From CALNYS01 sp942490855 (GTDB taxonomy: Bacteria; Planctomycetota; Phycisphaerae; Phycisphaerales; UBA1924): a stretch of 64,000 bases of DNA. This document shows positions 52,303-62,041 of the stretch, piece by piece (within the stretch, counting starts at the first letter, position 1; each line of letters starts with the position of its first letter). The notes under the pieces are model-generated. The model saw only the letters and a program-made list of their open reading frames with translations, searched no databases and was not told the DNA's origin. The DNA is taken from assembly GCA_942490855.1 (NCBI GenBank), contig CALNYS010000005.1:558001-622000 (forward strand), given 5' to 3'. The position numbers and the translations under genes were made by a program.

Positions 52303-53625
52303 TTGTTGAAACTCCTCCCCGCCGCTATCGCGATCGCCACGATCACGCCCACCGTTTCCGCCGTCCCGACGCTCTTTGAGCAGGGCCCGGCCATCACGTC
52401 CGGAACCGTCGCCTCCGACTCGATCGACGTCTCGATGTTCACTCAGGGAGACAACTTCTCGCTCGCCCAGAACGCCCTCGTGACAGGGGTGACCTTCAGC
52501 GGCGAGTACCAGTTCGTATCAGAGTTCCGCGACGATTCCTTCACCATCTCGATCCACACCGACGACGCCGGGCTCCCCGCGGCGTCGCCTGTTTTCCAGA
52601 CCACGACCGCGAGCATCGTGCGCACGCCCACGGGGGTCGGCTCTCGGGCCACGTACGAAGCCACCTTTGATTCGCCGCCCCAGCTCCCCGCCGGCGCCTA
52701 CTGGCTGGCGATCCAGAACGCGACGTCGACCCCAGGTTCGGTTTCCGGCCGCTGGGGCTGGGCCAGGGTCAACACCGACGGCGATCGCGCGAGAATCTTC
52801 GGCTCGCAATCCCCGGACTGGGAGCCCTTCGACAACGGCGACCTCGCGTTCTCGATCTGCGGGTTCACGGCGAATGCCCCGACGCACTTCTGGGACTTCG
52901 AGGGCAACGGGCGCGACCACGCCGGCCTCGCCGACGGCGTCCCCGGCGCGAACGTCCAGTTCGCCGATCCGAGCCTGTCGCCTGAACACCTCTTCGCCCT
53001 CGGGCGTGCGCTGACCGCGGACGCGAGCGGTGCTCTCAACGACCAGATCGTCGTCCCAGCCGGCGCCTACGCGCCACTGGGCAGCAACGACTTCACGATC
53101 TCGCTCGCGTACAAGCGCGGCGTTGAGGACACGGGCGCCTCTGATCAGGACATCATCCTCACCGTGCCGGGGGCCGGCGGCTGGCTGCTCCGCGCGCTCG
53201 ACGACACGATGGATTTTCTTGCGGGAACCACCAGCGTTCGCGTGACGTCCGACGCGGTCTCGTTCGACCCGAGCGGGAGCGAGTGGCGCCACGTCGCCAT
53301 CGTGTGCGATCGTGACGGGATGACGACGTGGTACATCGACGGCGTCGCGAGCGGGCCCGCCACGCCCTCGAGCACGCTCGGCGCCCTCAACAGCTCCGAG
53401 GACCTGCACATCGGCGGCGGGGCGTTCCTCGGGATCGGCCTCGACGGGAGCCTCGATCGCCTGCGGGTGTACCACTCGGCGCTGGCCCCCGCGCAGGTCC
53501 GATCGCTCGCGCGCGAGGTGATCGAGTCCGACAACGCGGACTGCGAGACGGACTTCAACAACGACGGTGTGACGGACTCCACGGATCTTGCGACGCTGCT
53601 CGCGGGCTGGGGCGCCTGCCCGTAA
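52303..53625 (+). CDS. Secreted LamG-domain protein with dockerin-like tail
   Basis: This 440-aa protein has a signal peptide (LKLLPAAIAIATITPTVSA). An N-terminal beta-rich domain follows (FTISIHTDDAGLPAASPVFQ; AGAYWLAIQNATS), then a LamG/concanavalin-like domain (THFWDFEGNGRDHAG, EWRHVAIVCDRDGMTTWYID, GSLDRLRVYHSALAPAQVRS). It ends with a single EF-hand-like repeat (DFNNDGVTDSTDLATLLAGW) and WGACP. The start is TTG at 52303, supported by the signal peptide; no in-frame ATG precedes the mature part. The function is probably extracellular carbohydrate or matrix binding. A bidirectional terminator follows. Confidence 0.85.
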   Translation: MLKLLPAAIAIATITPTVSAVPTLFEQGPAITSGTVASDSIDVSMFTQGDNFSLAQNALVTGVTFSGEYQFVSEFRDDSFTISIHTDDAGLPAASPVFQTTTASIVRTPTGVGSRATYEATFDSPPQLPAGAYWLAIQNATSTPGSVSGRWGWARVNTDGDRARIFGSQSPDWEPFDNGDLAFSICGFTANAPTHFWDFEGNGRDHAGLADGVPGANVQFADPSLSPEHLFALGRALTADASGALNDQIVVPAGAYAPLGSNDFTISLAYKRGVEDTGASDQDIILTVPGAGGWLLRALDDTMDFLAGTTSVRVTSDAVSFDPSGSEWRHVAIVCDRDGMTTWYIDGVASGPATPSSTLGALNSSEDLHIGGGAFLGIGLDGSLDRLRVYHSALAPAQVRSLAREVIESDNADCETDFNNDGVTDSTDLATLLAGWGACP

Positions 53626-53658
53626 GACAGGACGGGAACGACACGCCCTGAAACGCAA

Positions 53659-53689
53659 CAAGAGCCCGCGTGCGAAACGCGGGCTCTTG
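53659..53689. terminator. Bidirectional terminator between LamG gene and rplQ
   Basis: A perfect 13-bp stem CAAGAGCCCGCGT/ACGCGGGCTCTTG with a 5-nt loop lies between two convergent genes. T-rich flanks are short on both sides, so it may serve both. Confidence 0.75.
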
Positions 53690-53719
53690 TCGTGTGTGGT
53701 CTGCGTGTCGAGCGGAGGG

Positions 53720-54307
53720 TTACTCCGACTCGTTCTCGGCGCCGCTGTCGTCGGAGGCCTCGGCCTCGGCGGGCTTGGCTTCCTTCTTGGCCTTGGAGGG
53801 CTTGAGCACCTTCTTGGCGAAGTCGGTGCGCCGGTCGGCCTGCTTGCGCCGGGAGCCCTTGCCGCCGCGGATCTCGGGGCCGTCCTCATCGCCCACGAGC
53901 TGGAGCACACAGAGCTCGCTCGCGTCGCCGATGCGTCGGGTGCCGAGGCGCACGATGCGGGTGTACCCGCCGGCGCGGTCCTTGAACTTCGGCGCGACCT
54001 CTTCCATCACGTGCTTGACGAGCTTGGGACCGGTGCGGAGCTCGCCGTAGCGGTTGCGCTCCACGAGGTCCTCGTTGTCGGCCATGATGCGGTCGTTGAG
54101 CTTCGCGGCGACGATGCGGCGCGAGTGAAGATCGCCCTTCTTGGCGCGGGTGATGATCTTCTCGACGAAGGGCTGCACGGCCTTGGCCTTGGGCACGGTC
54201 GTCGTGATCTGGCCGTGCTCGAAGAGGCCGGCGGCGAGGTTGCGCAGCGTCGACGTGCGGTGTGAGTCGGTGCGGCCGAGCTTGAAACCTGCTTTGCGGT
54301 GGCGCAT
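53720..54307 (-). CDS. rplQ: 50S ribosomal protein L17
   Basis: MRHRKAGFKLGRTDSHRTST is the canonical L17 start. The rest of the core follows (LAAGLFEHGQITTTVPKAKA, YTRIVRLGTRRIGDASELCV). At 195 aa it exceeds the usual 120-140 through an internal stretch (GELRTGPKLVKHVMEEVAPK) and an acidic Lys/Ala/Glu tail (KKEAKPAEAEASDDSGAENE). It is the last gene of the ribosomal cluster, ending at the bidirectional terminator. Confidence 0.97.
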   Translation of the reverse strand: MRHRKAGFKLGRTDSHRTSTLRNLAAGLFEHGQITTTVPKAKAVQPFVEKIITRAKKGDLHSRRIVAAKLNDRIMADNEDLVERNRYGELRTGPKLVKHVMEEVAPKFKDRAGGYTRIVRLGTRRIGDASELCVLQLVGDEDGPEIRGGKGSRRKQADRRTDFAKKVLKPSKAKKEAKPAEAEASDDSGAENESE

Positions 54308-54429
54308 GGGTGGATCCGTTCGGGCTGAAAAACATCTCGGCGGGCGCCGGGACGGTCTGCGGGGCGAGCCGCACAGGATAGCGAATCGCCCGGGGCGCCG
54401 CTAGACGCTCCGGGGCGGTTGGGTCGTGC

Positions 54430-55443
54430 TTACTCGGGCGAGCCGGCCAGGGGCGCGATGCCCTCGGGGAGCTCCATCCCGAACTCCAGGCCAAGGTCCG
54501 AGAGCTTCTTCTTGACCTCGCGGAGGGAGGTCTTGCCGAAGGAGCGGACCTTGAGCAGCTCGTTCTCGTCGCGGGAGACCAAGTCGCCCACGCTGTTGAT
54601 GCGGGCGGATTCGAGGCAGTTGCTGGCCCGGACGGAGAGCTCGAGCTCCGTGATGGGCATCTGGAGCTTGCGGACGAGCTCGTCGTCGACCGAGGCGGCC
54701 GCGGCGGCCTCGTCGGAGATCCGGTCCCCGCCCATATCAGCGGCCTGAACGAAGGGGTTCAGGTGCTTGCGGAGGATCTTGGAGGCCTCGACCAGGGCCA
54801 TGTCGGGGGTGAGGGCGCCGTTGGTCCAGATCTCAAGGACGAGCTTGTCGTAGTTCGTCTTCTGACCGACGCGGGTGTCCTCGGTGCGGTAGCGGACGCG
54901 CTGGACGGGGCTGAAGATCGCGTCGACGGGGATGACGCCGATCTCCTGGTCCTCGCCCGTGTTGTACTGCTCGCTCGCGGGGACGTAGCCACGCCCCTTC
55001 TGGACGGTGAGCTCCATCTCGAAGTCCACCGCGTCGGTGAGCGTCGCCAGGACGAGGTCCTTGTTCACGATCGTGACGTTGGTGTCGGCTTCGATGAGGT
55101 CGGCGGTGACCTCGCCCGGCCCGGTCGCGGAGACGCGGAGCGTGCGGGGCTCGTCGCCCTCGAGCTTGACGATCAGGCTCTTGACGTTCAGGACGATGTC
55201 CACGACGTCTTCCATCACGCCCTTGAGCGAGGAGAACTCGTGCTCGGCGCCCTTGAGCTTGATCGCGGTGACGGCGGCGCCCTCGAGGGACGAGAGCAGC
55301 ACGCGCCGGATGGAGTTGCCCACCGTGGCGCCCATGCCGCGCTCGAAGGGCTCGACGGTGAAACGGCCGAAGAGGTCGGTGTCGAATTTGGGGTCAGAGA
55401 CCACCCGGGCCGGGAGTTCCAGCCCACGCCAACGTGCGCGCAT
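54430..55443 (-). CDS. rpoA: RNA polymerase alpha subunit
   Basis: This is a 337-aa protein. The N-terminal assembly domain has FTVEPFERGMGATVGNSIRR and VLLSSLEGAAVTAIKLKGAE. The C-terminal promoter- and activator-binding domain has ELSVRASNCLESARINSVGD and VRSFGKTSLREVKKKLSDLG. Length is normal. It is spaced 122 nt from rplQ and 129 nt from rpsK. rpsD, usually between rpsK and rpoA, is absent here. Confidence 0.98.
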   Translation of the reverse strand: MRARWRGLELPARVVSDPKFDTDLFGRFTVEPFERGMGATVGNSIRRVLLSSLEGAAVTAIKLKGAEHEFSSLKGVMEDVVDIVLNVKSLIVKLEGDEPRTLRVSATGPGEVTADLIEADTNVTIVNKDLVLATLTDAVDFEMELTVQKGRGYVPASEQYNTGEDQEIGVIPVDAIFSPVQRVRYRTEDTRVGQKTNYDKLVLEIWTNGALTPDMALVEASKILRKHLNPFVQAADMGGDRISDEAAAAASVDDELVRKLQMPITELELSVRASNCLESARINSVGDLVSRDENELLKVRSFGKTSLREVKKKLSDLGLEFGMELPEGIAPLAGSPE

Positions 55444-55572
55444 AGTGGATGCCTTTCAGCAGCCGCAGGGTCCTATCGAGAGAACGGCTCGCGGGGTATC
55501 GGGGTAGCGCCCGGCGCTGCGGCGCCGATCGGGGCCCCCTGCTGTCCCGGAGCAGGAGTCGGTGCGGTCGCG

Positions 55573-55950
55573 TTAGACGCGACGCTTCTTCTTGGGTCGG
55601 CAACCGTTGTGGGGGACCGGGGTGTGGTCCTCGATCGCGGTCACGCGGATGCCGGCGGAGGCGAGGCCGTTGACGGCGGCTTCACGCCCGGGGCCGGGGC
55701 CGGTGATCCGGACCTCGATCTCGTTGACGCCCATCTTGATGCCCTTGGCCCCGACGGACTCACCGGCGCGGGTGGCGGCGAACGGGGTGGACTTGCGGGA
55801 GCCCTTGAACCCGATGGTGCCCGCGGAGTCCCACGCGATGGCCTCGCCGTTCATGTCGGTGAGCGTGACCATCGTGTTGTTGAAGGACGCCTTGATGTGG
55901 GCGATGCCTCGTCCGACGTTGCGGCGTGTCTTGCTGGCTTTCTTGGCCAT
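55573..55950 (-). CDS. rpsK: 30S ribosomal protein S11
   Basis: This 125-aa protein has the S11 signatures GIAHIKASFNNTMVTLTD, SRKSTPFAATRAGE, GPGPGREAAVNGLASAGIRV and the terminal HNGCRPKKKRRV. S11 lines the mRNA exit/platform region of the 30S subunit. It lies 62 nt after rpsM. Confidence 0.98.
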   Translation of the reverse strand: MAKKASKTRRNVGRGIAHIKASFNNTMVTLTDMNGEAIAWDSAGTIGFKGSRKSTPFAATRAGESVGAKGIKMGVNEIEVRITGPGPGREAAVNGLASAGIRVTAIEDHTPVPHNGCRPKKKRRV

Positions 55951-56012
55951 GGCGAGTGGGATCCTTGGGAGCGTGCGTGCGAGAGATCAGACGGGTGCGG
56001 GCGAGGGGCTGA

Positions 56013-56390
56013 TTAGCCCTTGACGCCCTTCTTGCCGGCGACGGTCTTCTTGCGGCCCTTGCGGGTGCGGGCGTTGCAGCGGGTGCGCTGCCCACGGGTG
56101 GGCAGACCGCGCCGGTGACGCTCGCCGCGGTAGCAGCGGATGTCGCGGAGGCGCTGGACGTTCTGGGACACCTGACGGCGCAGGGCGCCCTCGACGAGGT
56201 ACCCGTTGTCGATGATCCCCGCGATCGCCGAGACCTGCTGCTCCGTGAGCTGGCGGGTCGGCGTGGACGGGTCGATGCCCGCCTCTTCGAGGATGGCGTC
56301 GGCGAACTTCGGGCCGATGCCGTGGATGTACCGCAACGAGTAGCGGATGGCCTTGTTAGGCGGGATGTCAACGCCGGCGAGACGCGCCAT
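56013..56390 (-). CDS. rpsM: 30S ribosomal protein S13
   Basis: This 125-aa protein begins MARLAGVDIPPNKAIRYSLR and has YIHGIGPKFADAILEEAGI, RCYRGERHRRGLPTRGQRT and a basic tail (KGRKKTVAGKKGVKG). S13 contacts 16S rRNA and the P-site tRNA in the 30S head. It lies 35 nt after rpmJ. Confidence 0.98.
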   Translation of the reverse strand: MARLAGVDIPPNKAIRYSLRYIHGIGPKFADAILEEAGIDPSTPTRQLTEQQVSAIAGIIDNGYLVEGALRRQVSQNVQRLRDIRCYRGERHRRGLPTRGQRTRCNARTRKGRKKTVAGKKGVKG

Positions 56391-56425
56391 GGTGCTGCTC
56401 CTGGTGGCTTAAAAGCCGGGCTTGA

Positions 56426-56542
56426 TCAGCCCTGCCGCTGCTTGAAGCGGGGGTTCTTCTTGTTGATGACGTAGACCTTGCCCTTGCGGCGAACGATCTG
56501 GCAGTCTTTGGAGCGTCGCTTGACGCTGGACTTGACTTTCAT
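56426..56542 (-). CDS. rpmJ: 50S ribosomal protein L36, zinc-free form
   Basis: This 38-aa protein starts MKVKSSVKRRSKDCQIVRRK and ends NKKNPRFKQRQG, the typical L36 length and C-terminus. The zinc-binding pattern (three Cys and one His) is lost. One Cys remains (Cys14); the other positions are Arg/Ser and Asn, and the His near the end is Phe. It is therefore the C-minus form. It lies in its usual place between infA and rpsM. Confidence 0.93.
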   Translation of the reverse strand: MKVKSSVKRRSKDCQIVRRKGKVYVINKKNPRFKQRQG

Positions 56543-56578
56543 GGCGGTGCCTTCTTCTAAAAAGACCGGGCAAACTGG

Positions 56579-56797
56579 TCAGTGGCGGTAGGTGATGCGG
56601 GCCTTGGTCAGGTCGTACGGGCTCAGCTCGATGGTCACCAGGTCGCCGGGGAGGATGCGGATGTAGTGCTTGCGCATCTTGCCGGAGACGTAGGCGAGGA
56701 CCTCGTGGTCGTTGGGGAGACGCACTTTGAACATGGCGTTCGGGAGGGCGTCCACGACCTCGGCTTCCAGAGTGAGCTTGTCGTCCTGTTTGGGCAT
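56579..56797 (-). CDS. infA: Translation initiation factor IF-1
   Basis: This 72-aa OB-fold protein (LTLEAEVVDALPNAMFKVRL, YVSGKMRKHYIRILPGDLVT, ELSPYDLTKARITYRH) binds the A site of the 30S subunit during initiation. It is standard in length. adk and map, often between secY and infA, are missing here. Confidence 0.97.
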   Translation of the reverse strand: MPKQDDKLTLEAEVVDALPNAMFKVRLPNDHEVLAYVSGKMRKHYIRILPGDLVTIELSPYDLTKARITYRH

Positions 56798-56893
56798 GCG
56801 TCCTTTCCGCGGGTGAATCCGAATGGTGGCGGGCTGAGTCGAGCCCGGGAGTATACGAGGTTTTGCGCCTTCTTGCGAGGGCGGTCGGGCGGT

Positions 56894-58327
<1,434 letters not shown>

Positions 58328-58363
58328 GCGAAGGGGTCGCCTCTCGGGTGGCGGGTGAACTCG

Positions 58364-58960
58364 TTAGGCGTTGTCGACCGGGCCGCTGGCCTTGTGGGCC
58401 AGACGAGCGGTGTAGTTCTTGAGCTTCTTGGTGAGCTTGGTGGGCGTGGGGTCGTCGGAGGAGCGGTCGATACCGCGGACCTTGTCGCGACGCGTGCCGG
58501 TCTCGGTGACCGAGCCGCCGGCGGCCTCGACGTGCTGCTTGGCGCTGCGGGTGACGCGCTCGGCGGTGACGCTGAGCTTGACCCCGAGCTTGTCGGCCTC
58601 GCCCAGGTCGCCGAGCACCTTGAGGGGCATGGCGCTGTCGGGGATGAGGCCGGCCTTGGCGAGGGTCTCGGCGTTCACGTCGCCGCCGGTGGCGAAGTCG
58701 GCGTGGGCGACGATGTCGCGGAGGTTCACGATGCGGAAGCGCGTCGCGAAGTTGGCGTTGTTGAACCCGCGCTTGGGCATGCGCCGGAAGTAGGGCATCT
58801 GCCCGCCTTCGAAGGCGGCGCGACGGGAGTAGCCGGCACGGGAGCCGGCGCCGTTGTGCCCGCGACCGGACGTCTTGCCGACGCCGGAGCCGCGGCCGCG
58901 ACCGACGCGCTTGCGCGCTTTGTGCTTGCCGACGAGGGCGGTGATTTCATGAATCATCAT
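58364..58960 (-). CDS. rplO: 50S ribosomal protein L15
   Basis: This 198-aa protein has an N-terminal Gly/Arg-rich part (RKRVGRGRGSGVGKTSGRGH, AFEGGQMPYFRRMPKRGFNN) and the L15 globular domain (VTAERVTRSAKQHVEAAGGS). A C-terminal extension (DDPTPTKLTKKLKNYTARLA) makes it about 50 residues longer than usual. It follows rpsE directly; the rpmD (L30) gene normally between them is absent. Confidence 0.96.
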   Translation of the reverse strand: MMIHEITALVGKHKARKRVGRGRGSGVGKTSGRGHNGAGSRAGYSRRAAFEGGQMPYFRRMPKRGFNNANFATRFRIVNLRDIVAHADFATGGDVNAETLAKAGLIPDSAMPLKVLGDLGEADKLGVKLSVTAERVTRSAKQHVEAAGGSVTETGTRRDKVRGIDRSSDDPTPTKLTKKLKNYTARLAHKASGPVDNA

Positions 58961-59002
58961 GGCTGAGTAGTCCTGCGGTTGAAAGCGAGCGTATGCGCGT
59001 GG

Positions 59003-59758
59003 TTAGCTGTTGTCTGCCGGGGCGTCGGGGGCGGGGGCGTCGGCCTTGGGGGCGTCGGCGGGGGCGCTGGGGGCCGACTCGGGGGCGGGCCCACGCCCGC
59101 GACCACCGCCGCCGCCGCCACGTCCGCCGCGACCGCCGCCGCCACCGCGTCCGCCGCGACCGCGCTGGCGGTCCTGGCCGATGGTGTTGACGGGGCCCTG
59201 CATCTTCTCGCCGGTCGTCTCGGCGGGGAGGTAGGCGGCGCCGCGTTCGATCATCTCATCGACCTCGGTCTTGTCGAGCTCGACGCCGCGACGGGCGGCG
59301 ACCTGCTCGAGCTCCGAGAGCTTGGAGAGCCCGTCGAGGGCGGCCTTGACGACGTTGATCTTGTTGGTCGAGCCGTAGCACTTGGTCAGGCAGTCGGTGA
59401 CGCCGAGCATGTCCATGACCGCGCGGACCGGGGCGCCGGCGACGACGCCGGTGCCGGGCGAGGCGGGCATGAGCTTGACCGAAGAGGCGCCGAAGCGGCC
59501 GATCACCTCGTGGGGGAGGGTCCCGCCGTGGAGGGGCACCTTGCGAAGGGCGCGCTTGGCTTCCTTCTGTGCCTTCTCGATGGCCGGGGGCACCTCGTTG
59601 GCCTTGCCGTAGCCCCAGCCGATGTTCCCGCGCCGGTCCCCGGCGACAACCATGGAGCTGAAGCTGAAGCGCCGACCGCCCTTGACAGTGGCGGCGGTGC
59701 GGAAGACGCCGATGGTCGTGCTTTCGAGCTGGCTGGCTTCGTCGATGAATTCGGGCAT
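59003..59758 (-). CDS. rpsE: 30S ribosomal protein S5 with Gly/Arg-rich tail
   Basis: This is a 251-aa protein. The conserved core has TTIGVFRTAATVKGGRRFSF, GDRRGNIGWGYGKANEVPPA, GFGASS-like RFGASSVKLMPASPGTGVVA and VMDMLGVTDCLTKCYGSTNK. A nonstandard tail of about 60 residues follows, first RGG-repeats (GRGGRGGGGGRGGRGGGGGG), then Ala/Pro/Asp. S5 normally ends near residue 170, so this is an appended disordered segment, possibly RNA-binding. Confidence 0.96.
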   Translation of the reverse strand: MPEFIDEASQLESTTIGVFRTAATVKGGRRFSFSSMVVAGDRRGNIGWGYGKANEVPPAIEKAQKEAKRALRKVPLHGGTLPHEVIGRFGASSVKLMPASPGTGVVAGAPVRAVMDMLGVTDCLTKCYGSTNKINVVKAALDGLSKLSELEQVAARRGVELDKTEVDEMIERGAAYLPAETTGEKMQGPVNTIGQDRQRGRGGRGGGGGRGGRGGGGGGRGRGPAPESAPSAPADAPKADAPAPDAPADNS

Positions 59759-59818
59759 CGTTGCTCTCGATCGGTGTGGTGCGTGGTCTGGGTCGCGTGG
59801 TGTTCGTGCGTGACGGGG

Positions 59819-60172
59819 TTAGAAGCTCAGGCCGCCCTCGCGGGCGCCCTCGGCGAGCGCCTTGACGCGCCCGTGGTAGATGCAGCCGCCGCGGTCGAAG
59901 ACGACGTCGGTGACGCCGGCGGCCTTGGCGGCCTCGGCGACGGCCTTGCCGACGGCCTTGGCGGCCTCAACGCCCGACCCGGACGCGCCCGACGACTGCG
60001 TCGACGCAGCGGCGAGGGTGTGCCCGGCCAGGTCATCGATGACCTGGGCGTAGATGTGCTTGCTCGAGCGGTAGACCGCCAGGCGCGGGCGCCCGGGGGT
60101 GCCCGACACGCGGTGGCGGTTGCTGAGGCGGCGCCGGCGACGACGGGCCCATTTGGCTCTTTGCTTGTCCAT
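59819..60172 (-). CDS. rplR: 50S ribosomal protein L18
   Basis: This 117-aa protein begins with a basic N-terminus (KWARRRRRRLSNRHRVSGTP). The L18 core binds 5S rRNA (RPRLAVYRSSKHIYAQVIDD, AGVTDVVFDRGGCIYHGRVK, LAEGAREGGLSF). Standard length. Confidence 0.97.
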   Translation of the reverse strand: MDKQRAKWARRRRRRLSNRHRVSGTPGRPRLAVYRSSKHIYAQVIDDLAGHTLAAASTQSSGASGSGVEAAKAVGKAVAEAAKAAGVTDVVFDRGGCIYHGRVKALAEGAREGGLSF

Positions 60173-60205
60173 GCGGTGGTACCTCTGGTGGCGTCTGTTC
60201 GACGT

Positions 60206-60754
60206 TTAGTTGCCGAATGCCTTGCCCTGCTTGCGCCGGACGACTTCGTCGGTGTAACGGATGCCCTTGCCGTTGTAGGGCTCGGGCTTGCGCTTGGAGC
60301 GGACAACGGCGGCGAACTCGCCGACCGCCTGCTTGTCCGACCCCTTCACGGTCACGATGTCCTTCTCGACGGTGACATCGACGCCCGCGGGGATGGGCAC
60401 GGAGATGATGTTGGCGAACCCGAGCTTGAGGTCGAGCTTGGCCCCGGCGAGCGTCGCGCCCCAACCGACGCCGACGATCTGGAGCTTCTTCTCGTAGCCC
60501 TTGGTCACGCCGTCGATCATGTTGGCGATGAGCGAGCGCGTGGTGCCCCAGTACGCCTTGGTGGCTCGGTCCTCGGGGTTGACCGCGCCGATGACGACGG
60601 ACTTGGGATCGTCCTCGACCGCCACCGTGATCTCGGGGCGGTGCGTCATCGTGAGCGTGTTCCCGCTCTTTTCGACGGTGATCGTCCGGTCGTTTGAGAC
60701 CGCGACGGTGACGCCGGCGGGGATCTCAACAGGTTTTTTTCCGATGCGGGACAT
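60206..60754 (-). CDS. rplF: 50S ribosomal protein L6
   Basis: This 182-aa protein begins MSRIGKKPVEIPAGVTV and contains LIANMIDGVTKGYEKKLQIV, VGVGWGATLAGAKLDLKLGF and the C-terminal PEPYNGKGIRYTDEVVRRKQ. It has the two L6 domains at normal length. L6 sits near the sarcin-ricin loop. Confidence 0.98.
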   Translation of the reverse strand: MSRIGKKPVEIPAGVTVAVSNDRTITVEKSGNTLTMTHRPEITVAVEDDPKSVVIGAVNPEDRATKAYWGTTRSLIANMIDGVTKGYEKKLQIVGVGWGATLAGAKLDLKLGFANIISVPIPAGVDVTVEKDIVTVKGSDKQAVGEFAAVVRSKRKPEPYNGKGIRYTDEVVRRKQGKAFGN

Positions 60755-60781
60755 GGCCCGTTCTCCTGTCGCTCGAGGGCG

Positions 60782-61180
60782 TTAGTTGATGGTGCAGAGG
60801 AGCTCGCCGCCGACTTGCTTCTCGCGGCATTGGCGGTCGGACAGCACGCCCGAGGAGGTGGACACGACGCAGATGCCAAGGCCCTGCTGCGGGCGCGGCA
60901 GCTCCTCGACCCGGGCGTACACGCGGCAGCCGGGCTTGGACTCGCGCTTGAGCAGGTGGAGCGCGGGCTCCCCGCCCTGAGCGTAGCGCAGGCGGACGCG
61001 GATCTGGCCCTGGCGCCCGTCATCGATGACCTCGAAGCCATCGATGTAGCCCTCCTCCTGGAGGACCCCGGCGAGGCCGCGGCAGACCTTCGAGTTGAGG
61101 CAGTTGACGCTCTTGGCCCGGTTGCGCACCGCGTTGCGAATGCGGGTGAGCATGTCCGAAATGGGGTCGTTCATCGACAT
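60782..61180 (-). CDS. rpsH: 30S ribosomal protein S8
   Basis: This 132-aa protein begins MSMNDPISDMLTRIRNAVRN and ends with GICVVSTSSGVLSDRQCREK followed by QVGGELLCTIN, both S8 signatures. S8 binds the 16S rRNA central domain and often represses the spc operon. The ATG at 61180 fits the family start; the open frame upstream overlaps rpsN and is not S8. Confidence 0.97.
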   Translation of the reverse strand: MSMNDPISDMLTRIRNAVRNRAKSVNCLNSKVCRGLAGVLQEEGYIDGFEVIDDGRQGQIRVRLRYAQGGEPALHLLKRESKPGCRVYARVEELPRPQQGLGICVVSTSSGVLSDRQCREKQVGGELLCTIN

Positions 61181-61229
61181 GGGTAGACGTTCCCTAATCC
61201 GTCGGAAAGGTGACTCGTTTGGTTCGGAC

Positions 61230-61416
61230 TCACCAGCTGGCCTTGCGCATTCCCGGGACTTTGCCCTCGAGCCGCGAGCTTGCGGAGCATGATTCGGCTG
61301 ACGCGGAACTTCTTGTAGACGCCGCGTGAACGCCCGGTGATCTCGCACCGCGTGTTCCCGCGGGTCGCGTACTTGGGCGTGCGCTTCGACTTGGCGATCT
61401 GGGCTTTGGTAGCCAT
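61230..61416 (-). CDS. rpsN: 30S ribosomal protein S14, short zinc-free form (frameshifted)
   Basis: As read, the frame runs MATKAQIAKSKRTPKY ... IMLRKLAARGQSPGNAQG and overruns into rpsH. Dropping one base of CCC 61264-61266 gives ...LAARGKVPGMRKASW and a stop at 61230, the invariant S14 C-terminus. That makes 61 aa, the length of the short S14 class. That class normally binds zinc with four Cys, but here only Cys24 remains (RCEITGRS and FRVSRIML replace the two CxxC). Loss of the C-terminus of an essential protein is implausible, so I treat the shift as a sequence error. Confidence 0.9.
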
Positions 61417-61419
61417 GGG

Positions 61420-62034
61420 TCAGGCGCCTTCCTTCTTAAAGGGCATCCCGAGTTCTTCGAGGATGTACCGGCTCTTCTCCGCGTCGGACTTGGTGAAGCA
61501 GATGTTGATGTGCATGCCGTGCGTGAAGTTCACGTTCGCCATGTTGATCTCGGGCCACACCGCCTGCTCGGACAAGCCCATCGAGTAGTTCCCGGCCTGG
61601 TCGAACGACTTGTCCGACAGACCGCGGAAGTCCTTGATGCGCGGGGAGGCAAGGTTGATGAGGCGGTCGAGGAAGTGCCACATGCGGTCGCGCCGCAGGG
61701 TGACCATCGCCGCGGTGGGCATGCCCTCGCGCACCTTGAAGTTCGCGACGGACTTCTTCGCCTTGATCAGGATGGGCTTCTGGCCCGAGATGGTCGTGAG
61801 CGTGTCGAGCACCGTGTCGCGGACGTTCGCGGGGAGCTTGGCGCCGTCGAGGTGACGCCCCATGTTCACGTTGATGACGATCTTGTCCATCGCCGGGCGA
61901 GACATGGGGTTCTTGAGCGCGAACTTCTCGCCCGCCTTGGCGGAGACCTCGTCCTGGTACTTCAGGCGGAGGCGGGAGGGCGCCATAGGCTCGCTCGCGG
62001 TGTCGCCGGACTTGTCTTTGGATTCCTTGGACAT
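61420..62034 (-). CDS. rplE: 50S ribosomal protein L5
   Basis: This is a 204-aa protein. A short acidic N-terminal extension (SKESKDKSGDTASE) precedes the L5 core (LKYQDEVSAKAGEKFALKNP, MDKIVINVNMGRHLDGAKLP, SGQKPILIKAKKSVANFKVR, DRLINLASPRIKDFRGLSDK). L5 binds 5S rRNA. ATG 62034 has AAGGAAGCT upstream. It is spaced 3 nt from rpsN. Confidence 0.96.
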   Translation of the reverse strand: MSKESKDKSGDTASEPMAPSRLRLKYQDEVSAKAGEKFALKNPMSRPAMDKIVINVNMGRHLDGAKLPANVRDTVLDTLTTISGQKPILIKAKKSVANFKVREGMPTAAMVTLRRDRMWHFLDRLINLASPRIKDFRGLSDKSFDQAGNYSMGLSEQAVWPEINMANVNFTHGMHINICFTKSDAEKSRYILEELGMPFKKEGA

Positions 62035-62041
62035 AGCTTCC

